Shown here: piece by piece, positions 34,384 to 45,725 of the stretch
How positions within the stretch are numbered: position 1 is the first letter of the stretch
Layout of the letters: every line of letters begins with the position of its first letter
Assembly: GCA_019787685.1 (NCBI GenBank)
Contig: JAHNUO010000001.1
Location: forward strand, 124,001 to 188,000
DNA length: 64,000 bases
From: Chiua virens
Lineage: Eukaryota > Basidiomycota > Agaricomycetes > Boletales > Boletaceae
Direction of reading: 5' to 3'
Notes under the pieces: generated by a model
What the model saw: the letters and a program-made list of their open reading frames with translations, nothing else
Database searches by the model: none
What the model was told of the DNA's origin: nothing
Made by a program: the position numbers and the translations under genes

Positions 34384-35146
34384 ATGGACTCCCCATCCAC
34401 CCTCACCCTCGCCAATCCGAATTCTCCCAATGCCTACGTCTTTAACCCTGACAGCATGAAGAAAACCACACTTTTCGCTCAGGGCAGCCCACGCTACACT
34501 ATCACGTCCGACCTCGCCGACACCCATACATACGTCGACGACGCCGTCACTCGGCGCCGGATCACTACCATTACGAGACGAGACATTTTCCCCGACACCG
34601 TCGCCTTTGCAGATCAACAGCACAACGCTGGCAAATCGCCAACGTTCACAAATGGCTAAGAAAGGGAAAGCTCCTAAATGGGTAGTACGTTGCGCGTCCT
34701 CTGCACCGGCGTAGAATGACCACCATGTTCTTGTCGGCTACGCCACCTTTTGTGAATTCAGTCCGGTTCATTCGATGCAGACTCACGTCGGGGCTGGGGA
34801 ATACGTTTGGAAATCCGACGCAACGTACCGCTTGGGAGTAAGTAACGATATTGTTTGAATCCTAATCGATAGACGACCATCCTGGTTGATGTTCGCTTGC
34901 GTATAGTTGTACCAAGCATCTGAGATTCCAATCCATACCCAATGCATCGCGTACCTCCAACCGTCTTCCTCGACATACCCCTTGTCGCTCTTCCTCGATT
35001 CTTCTGCAGAGCCCATTAGAGACGAGATTGTTGTCGCTGTTCTCATCCTCGAACAGCGCCTGCGGGTTGCGGAACGTAACATCAATGTCGGAAGCGGAAA
35101 ATTTGAACAGAACAAGACGGTGTTGGGGCATTATGTGCATACTTGA
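34384..35146 (+). CDS. DUF6593-like small fungal protein, copy 1
   Basis: Exon 1 starts MDSPSTLTLANPNSPNAYVF and contains YTITSD and TRRRITTITRRDIFPDTVAF. After an intron from about 34681 to 34780 comes THVGAGEYVWKSDATYRL. A second intron (about 34840-34908) leads to the last exon, with AEPIRDEIVVAVLILEQRLR near the C-terminus. This order (TLTNP start, YxI/T strand, TTI.RRD, short W-containing strand, late hydrophobic D-IVVA strand) matches the DUF6593 family, common in Agaricomycetes and of unknown function. Two missing bases near 34640 and 34665 interrupt the end of exon 1 (should read VHKWLRKGKAPKW). The paralogue at 40056-40800 shows the intact version. Confidence 0.65.
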
Positions 35147-35364
35147 CCATGTCCCGATGGCTAGATGCATGCCGGGTTATGATCGCAGTAATGACGGTAT
35201 AATGGTAAGATGTCGAGGATAGTCCTAGGGGGTACACGATGGTTATCCAATGTAAACGACATACGTTTGATTTCTAATCTCACAAACGCGCTGTCACGTT
35301 GAAATGACAACCTGGATTATTTGTACAACAGTCTCTTCGTCGCGTACGTCTGTGGTTGCATACC

Positions 35365-37104
35365 CTAACCTCTCCAGTAGTTGGGTTTGATGAACGGCAT
35401 TGGCGTCACGAATTGCTTTCTGCAATTTATTTCGAACGTTGACCTCGACTTCGGTGCCTTTTTTGTGCCAGCCCGGCCCTACATATGCCATTGCGATATT
35501 TTTTCCCAGAGTAGGTGATGGGATACCGGACGTCACCGTTCCTAATTAATGAAACGATAATAGAAGACACTCCGAGTGAGACCGGGGATGTGCAGGTAGA
35601 ATTGAAGCAGAATCGCACCAATAGTTTCAGGCTGCGAAGGCGCGTATACTTGTGCGCCCTCTACGTGCGGAAATGCAATTAGCAAGCCCATCGTCAGAAA
35701 GGGATGAGGAAGACTGACGCCTGGCAGGAGCTCCTTCAACGATCAATCCTACCCGCCGCCTTGGTGGACCCTCTTTCAAGTGTTCAATACGTGGGCTGCA
35801 CCGATGAAGTCGCCATTTTCCCGCCGATCTTTGCCTGCCAACCCAATACCATGTACGTGGCTCACATCTCAATGCACGGATGACACGTACCGATCAACCA
35901 TGTTAAACCCGCCTCGACGGGTGAGGTGTTCTGGTCGATATCGTTGCCATACAAACACAATCCAGCTTCCAGACGTAAACTGTCCCTTGCACCTAGACCG
36001 GCAAGTTGTACTGGTGACTTTGCAAGGAGACGTGTTACTTCAACAGTTTGTGACGGTGGAATGGATATCTAGCGTGTTCGTTAAAAACATAACTTTCCGC
36101 AATATCTGCATCCATTACGTACCTCAAAACCGTCTTCACCCGTGTAACCACCGCGCGCAACGTGGAGATTGAATCCTTCAATCGGACATAGGCAGATTTT
36201 CCGAATGTCAACCCCTTGAGGTCGAAAGAAGTGAGACTCTGCAAGTACTGTGCAGCCTGGCGACCTGGAAGGAGGCATTAGGCAAATGGCAGGCAAGAAG
36301 AAAGCACAACATACCTTGCAAAGCAACCAGTCCCCAATTCTCCAGCACTTCATGCTCGACGGGTCCATCTTCTGCCCGTTCGCTCGCATTCCACTCAGTC
36401 AATTTGTCTCGGAACCAGGCGAGGTCTTTATCACGTGTCCCCGCATTTGTGACGACGTAAAAAGCTTCGTCAGAGTGTTTGGTGATCATAGTGTCGTCGA
36501 TAATTCCACCATAGTTCGTTAAGGAGCACGGAGAGTGTGGAGGTGTAAGGTGCGAGTATTGACAGGGAAGATGGGGTAAGCCATTCGAGGAACTGCGGTT
36601 GCAGTTCGGCCACGGAAGCTATGAAAAGAAGATGCTTCAGTTCGTGCCTGAATTATATGATGCGAAACACAATAGCATACTTTGATTGAACCATATGGCC
36701 TACATCAAACAAGCCCACGCTGTTGCGTACGTGTGTGTGACTGGCGACTGCAGTCGTCAAGTGAGTCGGTGATGAAGGCTGCCAAACGTGCCTGGGTTCT
36801 AGAAGGCGAGTCTCACGACTCACCCTGGCCGACAGACCCGTATGCGAGTGGCATCGAGTACCCTGCAAATGGGACCATTTTTGCGCCATGCTCGACGTGG
36901 AAGTCGTATAAACCCGTTCTCCGAAGCTTTGGAGGCGCAGGTTGAGAAAAAGCAAAATTTGTCCGACTTTCATACGAGACTCACCGCTTCAGCGGATGTT
37001 GCCACGCCACTAGTGAATGTTTGAGGTTGGCGGGCACGACGAGAGAATGTGGATGCGATAAGACTCCTCGAAGACCGGATAGCCAACATGCTAGCGGGTG
37101 ACAT
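35365..37104 (-). CDS. GCV1: Aminomethyltransferase, glycine cleavage T protein (mitochondrial)
   Basis: Transfers the one-carbon unit of glycine from the H-protein lipoyl arm to tetrahydrofolate in the mitochondrial glycine cleavage complex. The N-terminal 40 residues are Arg/Ser-rich without acid, as expected of a mitochondrial presequence. Family motifs in order: [109 protein letters not shown] and a final [13 protein letters not shown]. Nine exons: 37104-36985, 36926-36824, 36747-36681, 36618-36315, 36264-36123, 36068-35891, 35834-35719, 35660-35619 and 35541-35365. Frame breaks: extra base near 36595, 36515 and 35408; missing base near 36183 and 35787. The stop at 35365-35367 is set by the conserved C-terminus. 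About 400 residues, normal for the family. Confidence 0.92.
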
Positions 37105-37626
37105 AGACGTTGTGTGGAACGTGCGCAAAAGCGTGTCCGCCTTCGCTTTTCGTTCACTCTGTTTAGGTAATTTTGCCGAACTTTGATCTTCCAAATGGCC
37201 CACAGACTGTTACAAGTACGCAGCGTTGTCAAAGGACTTGAACCCACAAGGAATGAAGCGCCATTCATCAACATTTCTACTGAGTTGTCATATTTGATCT
37301 CGCAGTACTTACCGAGGCAAGCAGGAACCAATTACATGACACAATGTCGCAAAGAAAGATTCGATTCAAATGCAAAAACACAAGTCTGGACTCTGTTATA
37401 AGTGCTTTCGGTGAGGGTACAGATTGTCTAGTTCACCCTAGGGTCTGTGGGCTGACTTGAAGACCTGTGTGTTAGATCGCTGTCCGTGCTACACTTATAC
37501 CTTCCAAATTCTCGTCTGTGTCTACGTGCATGGTCCTTCGTTAATCAGATTTGCCCCGCAGACTAACATAGGACCTTTGTGACACCGTCGATTCCCGTCC
37601 ACACTCTTCATAATTTCCTCTGCCTC
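37105..37626. other. Upstream region of GCV1
   Basis: No gene recognised. It lies between the GCV1 start and the aminotransferase relic and should hold the GCV1 promoter. Confidence 0.4.
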
Positions 37627-38403
37627 TGCATTATATGCAGGCGAGTCCAAACACGAGATGGTCACCTCTGGACCCATCAAGGGCGGCTCCTCCATGCATG
37701 CCCATGACGATGAGACCGTTCACAAGACAGCGTGCTTGGACGACCATAGCACACGTCTGGTTCTCGAAGTCGAGATTTGCAGCTTCATGTCATGTGAAAT
37801 CGATTTCAACCCCCAGGCCCCAGGATTGACCACGACCGCAGATATCAATGGCTTTGCGAGGGCTCCTTCTGCCAAGAGTCACTGGTAAAGAAGCTTTTCG
37901 AGGAGTTCACGAATTTTGGAAGTAATTCTTCTCCTTTAATAACTCATACGGTTAAGGATGCTATGCATGTCAATGGATCAGCCTCAGATCATGCAGAGGA
38001 ACGTCCAGAAAATGGCCTATCCCCGACATAATCTCATATGGAATGAACAAGGCTCCATACTTCTCACAAACTGACTTCATCGCTGCGAAGTATCCTTTCG
38101 GTGCATCTACAACACCAGTTGTGGCACCAACAACAGTTTTTTGTGGCGACCAAATTGAATTTAGTTTCTTGCCATATACGATGATAGAAGGAACACACAT
38201 CCAATTGTGGTATTTGGCTCTAGTTCAACGAACTTGTCTTCTAGTTCTTGGCGAAGATGTTCAATGTATTGCTCCTCCGTGTCGTGTGGTCGTTGGAAGC
38301 GCTTTACACATGCTGGACAAACGTGATGAAAATGCTCGTGGTCGAGGATACCTTCGTAAGGTGCACACTGATTGAGGTGATAAGCAAGCGACAAAGTTCT
38401 CAA
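37627..38403 (-). pseudogene. Relic of a class III PLP-dependent aminotransferase
   Basis: The minus strand from about 38400 reads LAYHLNQCAPYEGILDHEHFHHV, then CVKRFQRPHDTEEQYIEHLRQELEDKF. Next come VVGATTGV with APKGYFAAMKSVCEKYGALFI and EIMSGIG, and finally VNGLIVMGMHGGAALDGSRGDHLVFGLACI before a stop near 37627. These are successive blocks of the class III aminotransferase fold. The block with the PLP-binding lysine (usually AKGLGGGY) between EIMSGIG and the C-terminus is missing, and an in-frame TGA follows VEIDFT. Usual DEVMSG is PYEIMSG here, so the PLP-contacting Asp is also lost. This cannot be an active enzyme, whatever the sequencing quality. Confidence 0.85.
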
Positions 38404-40055
38404 ATTATTTCCGTGGAACGACAGCTTTCGAGCAATGAAATTCTATCCATCAGGCTGACCGATTTCCATAAAATACTCCGGTATTCGAACGACAGCGAGA
38501 AAGACTTGGACTAGCTTGGGATGTAAATGAACCTTGAATCGACAAGGAAATTTGTGAGTTCTTCTGCAGGCTTGCTGTCAACTACACACAGTGATCATCC
38601 TCAAGCTCGACATATATCCCCTCAGCACGGAGCACAACAGGGGGTGTCCATGGTGGTGACGAGAAGAGCATTAGATCGTTTTTGTATTATAGATGGCATA
38701 TAGTATACGGCAGGTGATGACTGAGGTCAGGAATGGATACATTGGATAGACTGGTGACCAACTCATCGACGAGGCTTCAAAGTTCCAAGCTTCAAGTGCG
38801 TTCCTGTGACCCAACTCTACGTTAGATGGCGGGTCATCAGAGAATGGACCGATCACGGCCGATCGATACAACCTTGTTGGAAACTCACACGCAAGTGATA
38901 TAAAAACCCCAGTTCAAAGATGATGATGAGAAATCCACGCATGGGAAATAAACGGTGTCGCACCTCCTTCGATACTTTTGTATCTAGACCCAAGGCTTCG
39001 AGGAGACGAGAACACACACGGTGTTTCATGGGAACATGACATCTTCCAGTGTGTCGCTGATCGAATGCCTTGAGCATAGTAAGGGATCCGATCCACACGA
39101 AAATGATGTATTGATGTCTATCATGATGCGGGTGCCACATGCCAGGTACGAAGAAACGCGTGGTCCAATGGACATAGTTAGTGAATATAGCAGCTCTCCT
39201 TTCATGCTTTTTCTTGTCTTGCCCACCATTCTACCAGATCCAGATGCATACATACATCGAAGCTATTGAAACCCCGGTCAGAGGTTGTGGAACGTTGGAC
39301 GTTGAAACAGTGACACAATCTAGTTACGTAAGTTATGTAAACCAACCAGTTGCACCATGTTCCAAACTCACATGCACAGAATTCCCAGTGAAAAAGTTGC
39401 ACGCACAAGAAGAACTTAGACTGGTTTAAAAACACTATATATAGCCTGCTATGTAGGTCTCCCTTGGGTAAAGTCTCATTTAAAGGTCCCCGTGATTTGA
39501 CACCTCGGTTAATTATTAAACAGGTTCATGGCGTGCGTGACGGCAGTGTCTCAGAATTCAAATATTCAAGTGTCAAATTGTAATTCTGACTATGGCTGGA
39601 TCCGTGGGCTACTTAAAGACCAATCAACTGGAAGAGAAAAGGACAGGATTGCTCCTAGGATAGTACCTATGGAAAATCATCCGTCAACGAGTTGGCCGCC
39701 GCCATGTCCGCGGCCTTCTGGTCTCTTTAGTGCCTCCACACGATTGAGCGCGTACCGGTCACTTGATGATGAGCCGCGATCGGTAGTCACACAAGATGAT
39801 TTCACCAATTCTGTCATCGAATAAATAATAAAGGTACGTCACAGTAAGGATCCATGTACGACTTAAGTACTTAAACGGGTCCGACCGTGGACCCCATCTC
39901 TGGGCAACACAGCTTTGAACCTGGGCCGACAGCTTCCCCAAATTACCCATCGACGGTGCGTGTGCAACTTATCTGATCCTCTCAACATTCATCCATCATC
40001 TCTTCTGGCAGCTGGCTCTTTTTCTTTTTGCGTCCCAATCCCGCCCTGCCTCCCG
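38404..40055. other. No recognised gene
   Basis: Minus-strand frames at 38853-39140 and 39026-39253 and a plus-strand frame at 39528-39824 show no recognisable domain. The last part should carry the promoter of the DUF6593-like gene starting at 40056. Confidence 0.35.
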
Positions 40056-40800
40056 ATGGACTCTGAGCTGACACTTGTAAACCCTACCCCACCCACACCT
40101 TACTTTCTGAGCTCAACGAGCCTCAAAGACGAAGTAATTTATGCCAATCCCACCATACCCCTCTACAAAATTACCACCGAGGTCCGGCACATCACTGTTT
40201 CTGATACCGCAACACCCGGTCGCACCATTGCCATCCTTCATCGTCGAGACCTTCTCCCCGACACGATCTCTTTCCCACAACGACACAGCGATAGCGGCAA
40301 AGGCAGGGGCATTGCGACCCACGTGGGCCTCCACCGATGGCTCAAACGGTCTAAGATGCCAGACGGAACGTAAGCCCGCGTTTTTTGCCTGCTGTGTGTG
40401 GGATCTTGGGCATGACCCGTCCACTTACCGACACATCATCGCAGGCCCACGTATGCATTGCACACCGATTTCGGAAAGTACGTGTGGAAGGTCGTATCAA
40501 GATACCGACAGCAGGTACGCCTCGCACGTCCCGTTCCATTCTTGTGGTCACAGGGTCCTTCTCCAATCCCAACCCTCGCTCTGCGCAAATTTTGCGAAAT
40601 AGGTGTTCGCAGATTACGACCTCCAGACTCCTGTCGCTTCGTGTCACTTGCGTCAATCTCTCCCACCTGACAAGCCGGCATTTGTCGTAGCATTCGCCGG
40701 AGAACCACTCAGAGACGACATCGTAGTTGCCTACTTTGTTCAACGATACCGTGCTGCGATGGAAAACAAGGCGTTGGAACTCTTCGTAGGTCCGGCCTAG
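40056..40800 (+). CDS. DUF6593-like small fungal protein, copy 2
   Basis: Three exons: 40056-40369, 40445-40513 and 40603-40800. Start MDSELTLVNPTPPTPYFLSS; then YKITTEVRHITVS, GRTIAILHRRDLLPDTISF, VGLHRWLKRSKMPDGT, YALHTDFGKYVWKVVSRYRQQ and the late strand GEPLRDDIVVAYFVQRYRAA. It is about 190 residues, uninterrupted, and paralogous to the gene at 34384-35146 with matching intron positions. The fold is expected to be all-beta; function and location are unknown. There is no signal peptide and no membrane segment. Confidence 0.75.
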
Positions 40801-42712
40801 TACGTTGCAATCTGTGGCGGACCAGAGAACTGTTCTCAGAACTGTTCTTTTTCTCTGTATCGTTCTTTGAGAAATGGTTGACGGCATGACTGCGACAAAC
40901 GTCTTGCACATGCTGTGTCGTCGTCGCGCGCGCGTGTCTCGTGGCGAGTTGAGTCGACGAGGTGTACCTGCAAGGGAGGTGTACATTGAATACGGATCAT
41001 TTACTCTTGGACTTTTACCCTGCGACGGTTCTATTGCTATGTCCCGTCAGTCTTCTCGGACCCTGATATGTTTCCATCAAATTCTGAATCCGATCTAGGG
41101 TTAGCCCAAGTGGGGCAACTTAATCAAGCATGTACAATTCGAACTTGGTTCATTTTCCATATCAAATATACCCTCGGCGACCGCGCCAGGCTTTTGATCA
41201 TAATATGTGGGATGAGATTTTATGTCTGTAGCAATTAATGGTGAGATCTCGTCCTGGTATTCTTCCCGCATTTCATTAAGCGCTATCGTATTTGTACGGG
41301 CGAGCCAACCTACCCTGAGAAGCTGGCTGGACGGCTTTCATGTACATAGTTGGACGGACCAAAGGATCACACGCCATGATCAGCACATATATATTGACAC
41401 CCAATCCTTGTCTCTAACTCGGATGCTCGCTGGCAGACCACTAATTATTCGCGATAGTAAGCGGTGAACTACGAACAAACAACGTCCTCGATTAAACGGA
41501 TTCAACACAGTGAATTGGATTCGAAAGTATTACAGTTTGGTTCAAAGCTCGATTCAGAACTGAGATAATGACGATGCGAACCAAAGACCTTTTTTCAAAG
41601 CGTCCAATCATTATGTCCATTAACCGATTTTGGAGCAAGGATGGAGGCTAGTGTCTCAATACTAGTGGATAGGAATTCAGGGGCTAATACCTCAAGTTTT
41701 TGAGTAGGTACCGATGAGCGAAGTTATCGTCAACCTTGATGTACGTCACCTTTAAGCTGGATGATGTTCTGTTTGAACTCGCCGTCCGTCCATAGAAACT
41801 GTCAGAGATGTCAACGCTGATAGGTTAGGAACACATGCATCCCCTAGACTACGCCTTATGGCTGTGGCATGTGTGACTTATGTATCATTTTCAAGGTAAG
41901 GCGAGAGAGATCTGTTTATGAGATCGTCGTCCTGGATCGATCAAATTCAGTTTGTGAGTGCGGCGGCTGCCAGTGTTGAAAGAGGTAAACTGAGTTGGCA
42001 GGTTGCTCACAAGCGCTCGGAGCTTGCTAGGATCGTCATCATGATACTAGATGCACGTCCGTCTTGGAAACCCCGGAAAGAGATCTTGAGACTATTGAAT
42101 TAATCTTTCCGAAAGCTTGAACGTTTGCACAAGTTGCATCCAGACCCCACACTGAGGCCCGCTAACGACAGTGCCAGTGGTCCGTCCACAGCTTTGTTTT
42201 GACCTTTGCTAGTGGATAGTCCGTGTCGACGAAGCCATCTGCGAGAGTGTCCCAAATGGTGGCACTGATACGTGTCGGTGTTCTAATTACCTTACATCTC
42301 CCTTGTCTCTCCGAACAGGAGCCAGCTGGGGAGGACAAGCTTAATCACACACAATCGGGTCCAAGTCAACCGTCGCCGTCATCGTGTTGGCTTATCTCCC
42401 TGCCTCTTGGTTTCGAGAAGGTCTAGTCAGGACTTGTTGGACTTCCTCGAAATCACTCAGTTCGGAAACACTGCTCCCGATACCAACCATCGGAGTAGAA
42501 ATTGTCTCGCGCCCTCCAGTAATGACCGTCTGGTATACTGTGTCCGCACTGGAGAACAATACCTTGCTTGACAGGTGGTTTCTATATTCAGATTTGGTGG
42601 GCTATCTGAGAATCCGAGTCAAAGCAACTGTGGACGCTTGGGACTCCACACGGAAACAATGAACGTAGTGGGTCATCCCCACTTATGGTAGGCAAAGTGA
42701 GTTACGACGAGA
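40801..42712. other. About 1.9 kb without a recognised gene
   Basis: Short plus-strand frames (41222-41467, 42384-42662) carry no known motif. I see no repeats or RNA genes here. Confidence 0.35.
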
Positions 42713-42729
42713 TTTATATATATATAAAA
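42713..42729 (+). promoter_or_regulatory. TATA-box-like element
   Basis: An alternating TA run, TTTATATATATATATAAAA-like, lies about 70 nt upstream of the ATG at 42799, a usual distance for a fungal TATA element. It probably belongs to the SAP-like gene. Confidence 0.5.
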
Positions 42730-42798
42730 CTGGACGGACGAGTGGACAGTTTCAAAATCCACTTTTTCTCTCGTCCCTCCCATCAAAAAGAGTAAAAA

Positions 42799-43797
42799 AT
42801 GATTTACTTCATCATTGAAAACCTTCGCCAGCTCACTCGGCGCGAGCTTCAGGCCGTTGCTGTGGTATGCACTCTAGCAATCGTCGATCCGTCATGGGAG
42901 CACTGACGATAATCGTCTGCAGCGAGAAAGTGTCCGCGCGAATCAAAAGTCTGCAACGATCATCAACAGACTCATAAAGAAGTATCCCGATGGGGTGCCG
43001 ATGCCCGAGTAGTACGTATTCCCATGATCACGAGTCGTAGTAGTTAACAAATTGGACTCCAGTAATGACGGACATTCCAGCGCCATTACATTGTCGGCCT
43101 TGGATCAGCTAGATGAATTTCATCAGGGTGCGCCATCTTCTCCGCCTCGTCTCACAATTCAGCGCCTACCCATGTGCTCTCTCCGGTAGACAAAGGCAAA
43201 TTGAAGGCAAAGGCAAAAGCGCCATCCCCTTCCCCATCCGTCTTGCCTCCAAACATACCGGAGTTACTGTATCCAGGTGTGGATGTTCACTGTTTCGCGC
43301 CTCAAGCTTATGGCTGACCCAAATGTTGGTTACACGACGCTGTAGTTGCGCTGACCCCCCAAGATCCCGGTAGGTCGGATTCAAGTCCAGCTGCGATAGC
43401 AGCGAAAGGCGTCATGCGAAACGACGCCGACCAAGACCAACAGGCCGCAGATGTGCAAGAGAGCCTTGCTAACATGCCGTTGGCCATTGACAGCAGCACG
43501 AAAATGGGGATCGGTGTGGCTTCAGAAGTGCAGGCACATGACGTCGTCGAGCATAGGAAAATGGCGCCCACGAACGGCAAGAGCGCCAGAGGGAATCGCA
43601 GGGTAGTCAGCGCGAAGGTGGAAAACACCAATGATGCCCACGCAGACGAGGAGGGAGTACCCGAAGCAGCGCCTGCAAAGAAGCGTGGTGAAAACGTCAA
43701 AATGAAAGGGGGCGGTAAGAGAAGGAGAACAGTGGGCAACGACGCCGACGAGGCTGATACTGGAGCCAAACGCCCCAAGAAACGCGTCCGTTCGTGA
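42799..43797 (+). CDS. SAP-like domain protein with basic nuclear tail
   Basis: The N-terminus reads LRQLTRRELQAVAV (exon 1), then RESVRANQKSATIINRLIKKYPDG (exon 2): the helix-turn-helix pattern of SAP-type nucleic-acid-binding motifs. The middle is low-complexity (KGKLKAKAKAPSPSPS). The C-terminus (43414-43797) is acidic/Ala-rich and ends in two basic clusters (GGGKRRRTV; KRPKKRVRS) that look like nuclear localisation signals. Introns: 42865-42922 and 43012-43062. Between about 43150 and 43350 the frame changes two or three times, so either an intron was missed or indels are present. A nuclear DNA- or chromatin-associated role is inferred. It resembles fungal proteins with an N-terminal SAP motif but cannot be named further. 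Confidence 0.6.
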
Positions 43798-43799
43798 TG

Positions 43800-43964
43800 T
43801 GCTGGTCTGCATCGTACTTTCAAGTTGGAATTCGTACTGTATTATACCCTTTCCTGCACTAGTATTCACCACATTGTAACTTGGACAATACATATAACAT
43901 TCCCGACAAGCGGGTGGACTGTCAAACGTATCACATGGAGACATTGGCGGTGGCGATGAACCGG
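43800..43964. other. Short convergent spacer
   Basis: Nothing recognised between the 3' end of the SAP-like gene and the kinase relic. Confidence 0.4.
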
Positions 43965-45134
43965 TCTACTCATGGTGGGTATGTAGCCTACAAGCGACGT
44001 TGCTGAGCTACGGGCATTTCGTGAGGTCCCATTCCCGAATCCCGATGGTCAACAGAAAACTTACTAGACCAATAATGTCTACGATCGAAAGACGATGATG
44101 GCGAGCCTCCAGGTAAGACGTCAAGGCGCCATTTTCTACCCAAGAGTACGCCGCCGCCGGGAATTGACCATATCCCAGGGTAGTTCCTGGGATCGGCAAG
44201 ACGTCGATGTGTCATACCTTTTGCTTCTTGGAAAAGTCACCGTCCTCGTCCGAGCAAGTCTTGATGGCTTTGATGGCGATCTGTGAAAATGGTGTGTGGT
44301 CGTCCTTTCGTTGGTAGCATGAATCCTTACTTAGATAGTCTCGCCGTTCTTTTCAAGCATCCCTCGGAAGATATCTGCGAATCTACCGGACGCGACTGGA
44401 TCGAGACCATCGCGAATGTCCTGATTTATGAGATCGTTCAGGGAAGTGTTTCCTATGATAGTCAGAGTAAGTTCACAGAGATGAGATGAATGGTGGGTCG
44501 TGACTCACTCGACAATAGAATTTCCCTGATTTTCTAGAGAAGTTGAAATCTCGGGAAGACACCAGATGCGAATGTCGTGCAAGTCTATGCTCGTGATCGT
44601 GCTCCCATCTGGGGAAAAGACGCCAAAGACCACGATGTCAATGTGGCCTCGAAAAGGATTTGCGAGTCGTTCACCTGTGGGAACACACCAAACGAGGACG
44701 GTCGTATCCCAGTCGCAACCCTGGTGCCATCATTGCCATCATTGGAGAAGGCCAGGGATTCGACGACGCCCACATGGCTATCGGCAGGCGATACACGCAC
44801 TTGGTCGTGTGCCGCCGCGTCCCAGATGTCGACTCCCCACATCTCTCCATCCGTGGCGATTTATCGACCGTCGTTCGATACAGCCATGGTCAAATCGTTG
44901 CCGTTGCATTTGACGGGAAGACGTGTCTCGCGAGGTGGGTGTCTTCCGTGTTCGTACTATGGTTCCGTCCCTTGCGCGGCTGAGGAATTGCTTCCCGTCG
45001 GGAAGAAACGTGATTGAATGTACGACGCCGCTGTGCCGGGGGCGCACTAATGCCTGCAGGCCTGTCCTGCGTGGTACGCCACAGAGGTCATACGCGCCGG
45101 ACTTGTGTGAACCCTTATCGATAAGATGATGCAA
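43965..45134 (-). pseudogene. Broken WD40-protein kinase gene (kinase N-lobe only)
   Basis: Minus strand. WD40-like blades come first: GVVHSITFLPDGKQFLS with RDGTI; VVESLAFSNDG with RVATG; and IVVFGVFSPDGSTI with LHDIRIWCLP. After an intron (GTGAGT ... CATAG) comes kinase-like SLNDLINQDIRDGLDPVASG, FADIFRGML, IAIKAIKT, VLPIPGTTLGYG and YSWVENGALTSYLEARHH. Then LSNVACRLHTH and a stop, where kinases go on to HGDL and DFG. The segment that normally joins the Lys strand to HxNVLPLYG is missing, with a TGA in its place, and a TAA interrupts the WD40 part. It is a relic of a fungal kinase related to the intact one at 57235-58473, with an N-terminal WD40 part. Confidence 0.7.
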
Positions 45135-45725
45135 AACGGAGCGAACAAGTTGGGAAGCAAATTGAAAAATGGCACCAGTGACGATGTTGTGGGAAAAATA
45201 CTGGAATGAACTGCTTATGATCGTGGTGATACAGTTCCTGTGAGTACCTGGGGTAGTTATCCCCTTCAGGTTGAAACGTTGACCCTGTGTCGGTCCCGTG
45301 GGGAGGAGTCGGAGGACACTGCGCTCGCGTATGGAATGTCGTGCCTAGGCCCTAGATCGCTTGTTACATACATCTCTGTGTTACGAGTCACTTGGGTCTG
45401 ACAGAGATGAGTGACAAAGGTGATTTCAAGACCTGGCAAGGATAAGCACACCTGAAAGTCAGACTGAGATAACTTACAGACAGACAGGTTTGCGACGACA
45501 CACTGAGGAGACTATCAGCTATCAGATAATCTCACGTTACGAAATATGGACCGATAGGAGGCGTTCAAAAAAAGCCGAGAAGCGGTCATTGGACAGTTGA
45601 AAGCACGTTGGTGCACGGGCCCGCAGCATAGGTGGATCCTGGCACAAGAGCCTTGGGAACCCATAAAACGCGATAGCAAGGAAGTACCATGACTCTACTT
45701 CGTGCGTTCCTCCAGCTCACCAAGC
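45135..45725. other. Region upstream of phosphoesterase copy 1
   Basis: No gene recognised. A GCACGTT motif at about 45603, close to a secondary Pho4 site, lies about 120 nt before the ATG at 45726. It is too short to be more than a suggestion of phosphate control. Confidence 0.3.

Noticed and set aside
37180..37330. tRNA-like stretch on the minus strand (GTGGGTTCAAGTCC)
   Set aside because: The T-arm stem does not pair well, and no matching acceptor stem or D-arm could be drawn around it.
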